Source: an uncultured Bacillus sp. (lineage in GTDB: Bacteria > Bacillota > Bacilli > Bacillales_B > DSM-18226). Taken from it: DNA of 8,112 nt. The translations under genes and the position numbers were made by a program. Under the pieces are notes generated by a model. It was not told the origin of the DNA. It saw nothing but the letters and a program-made list of their open reading frames with translations, and ran no database searches. Below are positions 6,725-8,112 of the stretch, piece after piece. The first letter of the stretch is position 1, and every line of letters starts with the position of its first letter. The stretch is taken from positions 1 through 8,112 of the forward strand of contig NZ_CAMLDX010000124.1 in NCBI RefSeq assembly GCF_946478885.1. The letters run 5' to 3'.

Positions 6725-6758
6725 ATTCTATCCTCCTAAAAGGGCAAAGCATCTAAAA

Positions 6759-6797
6759 TTTGCGATGTATTGAGCATAACATCCCCCATTTCGCAAA
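6759..6797. promoter_or_regulatory. Spaced inverted repeat upstream of the MFS gene
   Basis: TTTGCGA (6759-6765) and TCGCAAA (6791-6797) are perfect 7-base arms 25 bases apart, 35-73 bases upstream of the MFS start. On the minus strand the distal arm includes TTGCGA, which could be a poor -35, but I found no matching -10. It may be an operator or an RNA hairpin before the ribosome site. Confidence 0.3.
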
Positions 6798-6801
6798 GTA
6801 T

Positions 6802-6815
6802 GTTCTATATGGAAC
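6802..6815. promoter_or_regulatory. Near-palindrome GTTCTATATGGAAC, candidate operator
   Basis: A 14-bp sequence, symmetrical except for one position (GTTCYAT/ATRGAAC), sits 4 bases from the 6759-6797 repeat and 78-91 bases upstream of the MFS start. The size and symmetry suit a TetR-, MarR- or PadR-type binding site, but no such regulator is in the window. Confidence 0.3.
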
Positions 6816-6885
6816 TACCCTAACTTAACTCAGCTATGCAGTTCTTAACATTTGAAGTCGAAGCTTCGCGGAAACAAGGCAAATA

Positions 6886-6910
6886 TATTGGTCTATTTCT
6901 TTACCAATAG
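6886..6910 (-). promoter_or_regulatory. Hairpin just after the MFS leader ORF
   Basis: On the minus strand TATTGGT (6909-6903) pairs with ACCAATA (6892-6886), a perfect 7-bp stem with a 10-base loop that starts 6 bases after the leader ORF stop. A competing 5-bp stem, CTATT (6910-6906) with AATAG (6897-6893), uses the same bases. A ribosome stalled on the leader ORF could choose between them. No T run follows, so it is not a terminator by itself. Confidence 0.35.
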
Positions 6911-6915
6911 AGGTT

Positions 6916-6981
6916 TCACTTATACATGTTATCCTCGTAGTCCCGTAATAATACTGAATTATAATTACTATAAAATTCCAT
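6916..6981 (-). CDS. Possible 21-aa leader peptide upstream of the MFS gene
   Basis: ATG at 6981 opens 21 codons beginning MEFYSNYNSVLL and ending in DNMYK, rich in Tyr and Asn. AAAGGA (6997-6992) lies 10 bases upstream, and a sigma-A-like promoter (7042-7013) would start transcription about 25 bases before the ATG. The stop is 191 bases before the MFS start, and a hairpin follows it directly. Promoter, ribosome site, ORF and hairpin in this order resemble the leader regions of drug-inducible resistance genes, but the peptide matches no leader I know, and ORFs this short arise often by chance. Confidence 0.35.
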   Translation of the reverse strand: MEFYSNYNSVLLRDYEDNMYK

Positions 6982-7068
6982 TGATATGATATCCTTTTTT
7001 TATCTAAGACTGATTATATCATAGACTAAAAGGAAAAGACAAAAAATCAAGTTTTCAGTTTTTGAGTA
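6973..7068. repeat. Diverged direct repeat, copy A
   Basis: Three words occur in the same order here and about 430 bases further on: AAATTCCA (6973-6980), TATGATATCCT (6985-6995) and TTTTTGAGTA (7059-7068). The intervening sequence is only loosely similar. This copy contains the candidate MFS promoter and the leader ORF start. Partner: 7402-7495. Confidence 0.35.
7013..7042 (-). promoter_or_regulatory. Candidate sigma-A promoter reading toward the MFS gene
   Basis: On the minus strand: -35 TTGTCT (7042-7037), 18-base spacer, -10 TATAAT (7018-7013, perfect) preceded by TATGA, close to an extended -10. Start would be near 7006, giving a leader of about 280 bases before the MFS gene. I found no better promoter nearer the gene. 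Confidence 0.5.
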
Positions 7069-7147
7069 GGCAAATCCCTAACTAAAGCAGGATTCATGAC
7101 ACCGACTTCGCTGAGGTGAGCGACTTATACCGGATCATATAAAAATA

Positions 7148-7269
7148 AAGAAGCTGACCCAAAAGCAAGGATGTCAGGCACCACAAAACAGGATCTCATA
7201 TCCCTTGCATCAATCTGCACTGAATATAGATCAATGGTGAATGCCTGACAACTTATGGGGCAGCCCCTT
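7148..7269. repeat. 122-bp imperfect inverted-repeat element (long hairpin)
   Basis: Nested matching arms: AAGAAGCTGACCC (7148-7160) with GGGGCAGCCCCTT (7257-7269) with three mismatches; TGTCAGGCA (7172-7180) with TGCCTGACA (7242-7250), perfect; GATCT-c-ATAT (7192-7201) with ATATAGATC (7224-7232). The right end also holds the small palindrome GGGGCAGCCCC. TGTCAGGCACC-like palindromes are, as I recall, dispersed in several Bacillaceae genomes, so this may be a MITE-like or REP-like unit or a decayed insertion. No target duplication or transposase was found. Confidence 0.45.
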
Positions 7270-7350
7270 CCCTATTAGATGTTGCAATCTCGTCGTCAGC
7301 GTAATCGTTTTATTATCTATACGGTTTTTTTGAGAGAATTTATTATATGC

Positions 7351-7378
7351 TTGATCCTAATTATTGCCCTTTTATAAT
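7351..7378 (+). promoter_or_regulatory. Orphan sigma-A-like promoter, plus strand
   Basis: TTGATC (7351-7356), 16-base spacer, TATAAT (7373-7378, perfect). Start would be near 7385. No convincing plus-strand gene follows: a 28-codon frame from ATG 7399 lacks a ribosome site. It could make an untranslated RNA running antisense toward the 41-aa gene (7612-7737), or be a chance AT-rich match. Confidence 0.35.
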
Positions 7379-7401
7379 GGAATCTTTACGTCTATGCAAT
7401 G

Positions 7402-7495
7402 AAATTCCACCGATTCTATGTAAACATACCAAGGTATGATATCCTATTTAGTCATTTATGTTTAACAGCCACTCTCTTAATTTAATTTTTGAGTA
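7402..7495. repeat. Diverged direct repeat, copy B
   Basis: It holds AAATTCCA (7402-7409), TATGATATCCT (7435-7445) and TTTTTGAGTA (7486-7495) in the order of copy A (6973-7068). Between the first two words it has 21 more bases than copy A, and that extra part contains the palindrome CATACCAAGGTATG (7425-7438), as if inserted. Confidence 0.35.
7425..7438. promoter_or_regulatory. Palindrome CATACCAAGGTATG
   Basis: Perfect 6-bp arms around a central AA, about 40 bases downstream of the expected start of the orphan plus-strand promoter. Operator-like in size; I do not recognise the binder. Confidence 0.25.
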
Positions 7496-7611
7496 ATAGA
7501 TTTCTCCATTTATTGAAATTGAAGAATTTCCGAATACGTTTTCATAAATACCTTTGCATCTCTTGCATTACGTCGAGATAATAAGTGCAAGTCACTCGAT
7601 TTAATTAACTC

Positions 7612-7737
7612 TTACTCATCATCTTCGTCCAATGATTCGAATTCTTGATTAGCATCTGGACTTTTGTTATTCCTTAAACCCTCACAAAGAAAATAAACTG
7701 CCACAGCAAGTCCAATTCCTATTGTTAAAAACCCCAC
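7612..7737 (-). CDS. 41-aa single-helix membrane protein, unknown function
   Basis: Small gene with an excellent ribosome site: AGGAGG (7750-7745), 7-base spacer, GTG at 7737. An in-frame TGA two codons upstream rules out a longer N terminus. The product begins MGFLTIGIGLAVAVYFLCEG, one membrane helix (about residues 2-19), then a polar tail of about 20 residues ending in the acidic run ESLDEDDE. No cleavage site is obvious, so it is probably a membrane-anchored micropeptide with an acidic cytoplasmic or external tail. There is no neighbour on the same strand within 880 bases downstream; upstream lie the tandem terminators of the tRNA gene, so it should have its own promoter, which I could not identify with confidence. 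Family not recognised. Confidence 0.75.
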   Translation of the reverse strand: MGFLTIGIGLAVAVYFLCEGLRNNKSPDANQEFESLDEDDE

Positions 7738-7871
7738 CTTTCAGCCTCCTTCAAAAAAATCAATTCACTCATTATGTACGTTTCACAAACCATTTTGGTC
7801 TCACTTTAATTTATTAATTTAGATTTTTTCCAAAAATAGTCATCCGTACCCTTTCCTTTGACACGAATAAC

Positions 7872-7901
7872 AAAAAAAGAAGCACCCTATGAAGAGGTGC
7901 T
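7872..7901 (-). terminator. Second of two tandem terminators downstream of tRNA-Asn
   Basis: On the minus strand AGCACC (7901-7896) pairs with GGTGCT (7886-7881), with a 9-base loop, followed by TC and seven T (7878-7872). Short but well-formed intrinsic terminator. Confidence 0.7.
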
Positions 7902-7918
7902 GCGGAAAAGATGAAAAC

Positions 7919-7957
7919 AAAAAACCCCTCTGAATCCGTTATTATGGATTTAGAGGG
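7919..7957 (-). terminator. Main intrinsic terminator downstream of tRNA-Asn
   Basis: On the minus strand CCCTCTAAATCC (7957-7946) pairs with GGATTCAGAGGG (7937-7926) with one A-C mismatch and an 8-base loop, followed by G and TTTTTT (7924-7919). It closes the transcript of the tRNA-Asn gene or cluster. Confidence 0.85.
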
Positions 7958-8062
7958 TAATATGGCTGCTAAGATTAATGTTACCACTTAGATAGGATTA
8001 TTTATATGTGTGTCCATGAACAGACTTTCATTCACTTTGTCATTTTCCGTCTAAAATAAAAA

Positions 8063-8112
8063 TGGCTCCGCAGGTAGGATTCGAACCTACGACCGTTCGG
8101 TTAACAGCCGAA
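8063..8112 (-). tRNA. tRNA-Asn (anticodon GUU), 5' part outside the window
   Basis: Reading leftward from the window edge: anticodon stem TTCGG, loop CTGTTAA with anticodon GTT (8105-8103), stem CCGAA, variable loop, T arm with GGTTCGAATCC, acceptor strand CTGCGGA, discriminator G and encoded CCA (8065-8063). It closely resembles the B. subtilis tRNA-Asn as I know it. The D arm and 5' acceptor strand lie beyond 8112. It is the last gene of its transcript, ended by tandem terminators about 105 bases on. Confidence 0.95.

Larger units (their letters stand above)
7738..8062. other. Intergenic region between small membrane gene and tRNA-Asn
   Basis: 325 bases holding the ribosome site of the 41-aa gene, two minus-strand terminators (7872-7901 and 7919-7957) and about 105 bases of tRNA trailer (7958-8062). 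In the trailer I see only weak inverted repeats (CTAAG/CTTAG; TGTCCATGAACA) and no gene. Confidence 0.6.

Noticed and set aside
7399..7485. 28-codon plus-strand frame after the orphan promoter (MKFHRFYVNIPRYD...)
   Set aside because: No ribosome binding site before the ATG and no recognisable features; it crosses the repeat copy B and a palindrome.
8063..8112. Prophage or island attachment site at the tRNA-Asn 3' end
   Set aside because: No second copy of the tRNA 3' sequence and no integrase gene are visible in the window.
1..8112. CRISPR array
   Set aside because: No regularly spaced short repeats are present anywhere in the window.

Overview
The window looks like a chromosomal segment of a low-to-moderate GC Gram-positive rod of the Bacillaceae. 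The evidence is strong AGGAGG-type ribosome binding sites, GTG starts, a Bacillus-type tRNA-Asn with encoded CCA, and above all a gene block with the order and protein architecture of the Bacillus subtilis sigY operon (sigY-yxlC-yxlD-yxlE-yxlF-yxlG). Species cannot be fixed from the sequence alone.

Left part (1-2064, minus strand): a two-component system, an OmpR-family response regulator followed by an overlapping HAMP-type sensor histidine kinase. A 378-bp divergent intergenic region (2065-2442) separates it from the sigY block and carries a candidate promoter for each direction. The sigY promoter candidate is an ECF-type pair, TGAACG and CGTC, spaced by 16 bases.

Centre (2443-5479, plus strand): six tightly packed genes. 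They encode the ECF sigma factor SigY, three small two-helix membrane proteins (YxlC, YxlD, YxlE), an ABC ATPase (YxlF) and an ABC-2-type permease (YxlG). Most junctions overlap by 4-11 bases, implying translational coupling; the one real gap, between yxlD and yxlE, can form mutually exclusive hairpins. By analogy with B. subtilis, the small membrane proteins would hold SigY inactive until a signal arrives, SigY would then switch on its own operon, and YxlFG would export or exclude an unknown substrate.

Right-centre (5483-6724): a strong hairpin separates yxlG from a convergent DHA1-type MFS drug-efflux gene, which may correspond to yxlH. Its upstream region holds a candidate sigma-A promoter about 290 bp away, a 21-codon leader ORF and several inverted repeats, so leader-mediated control is possible but unproven.

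Right end (6725-8112): mostly AT-rich and non-coding. It has a 122-bp imperfect hairpin element, two diverged direct-repeat copies either side of it, an orphan sigma-A-like promoter, a well-supported 41-aa single-helix membrane protein gene (minus strand), tandem terminators, and the 3' part of a minus-strand tRNA-Asn cut by the window edge.

Taken together, a two-component sensor, an ECF sigma factor with membrane regulators, an ABC exporter and an MFS pump suggest a compact envelope-stress or toxic-compound response locus. The sigY core is a known type; the two-component partner, the MFS leader region and the small membrane gene are the less familiar parts.
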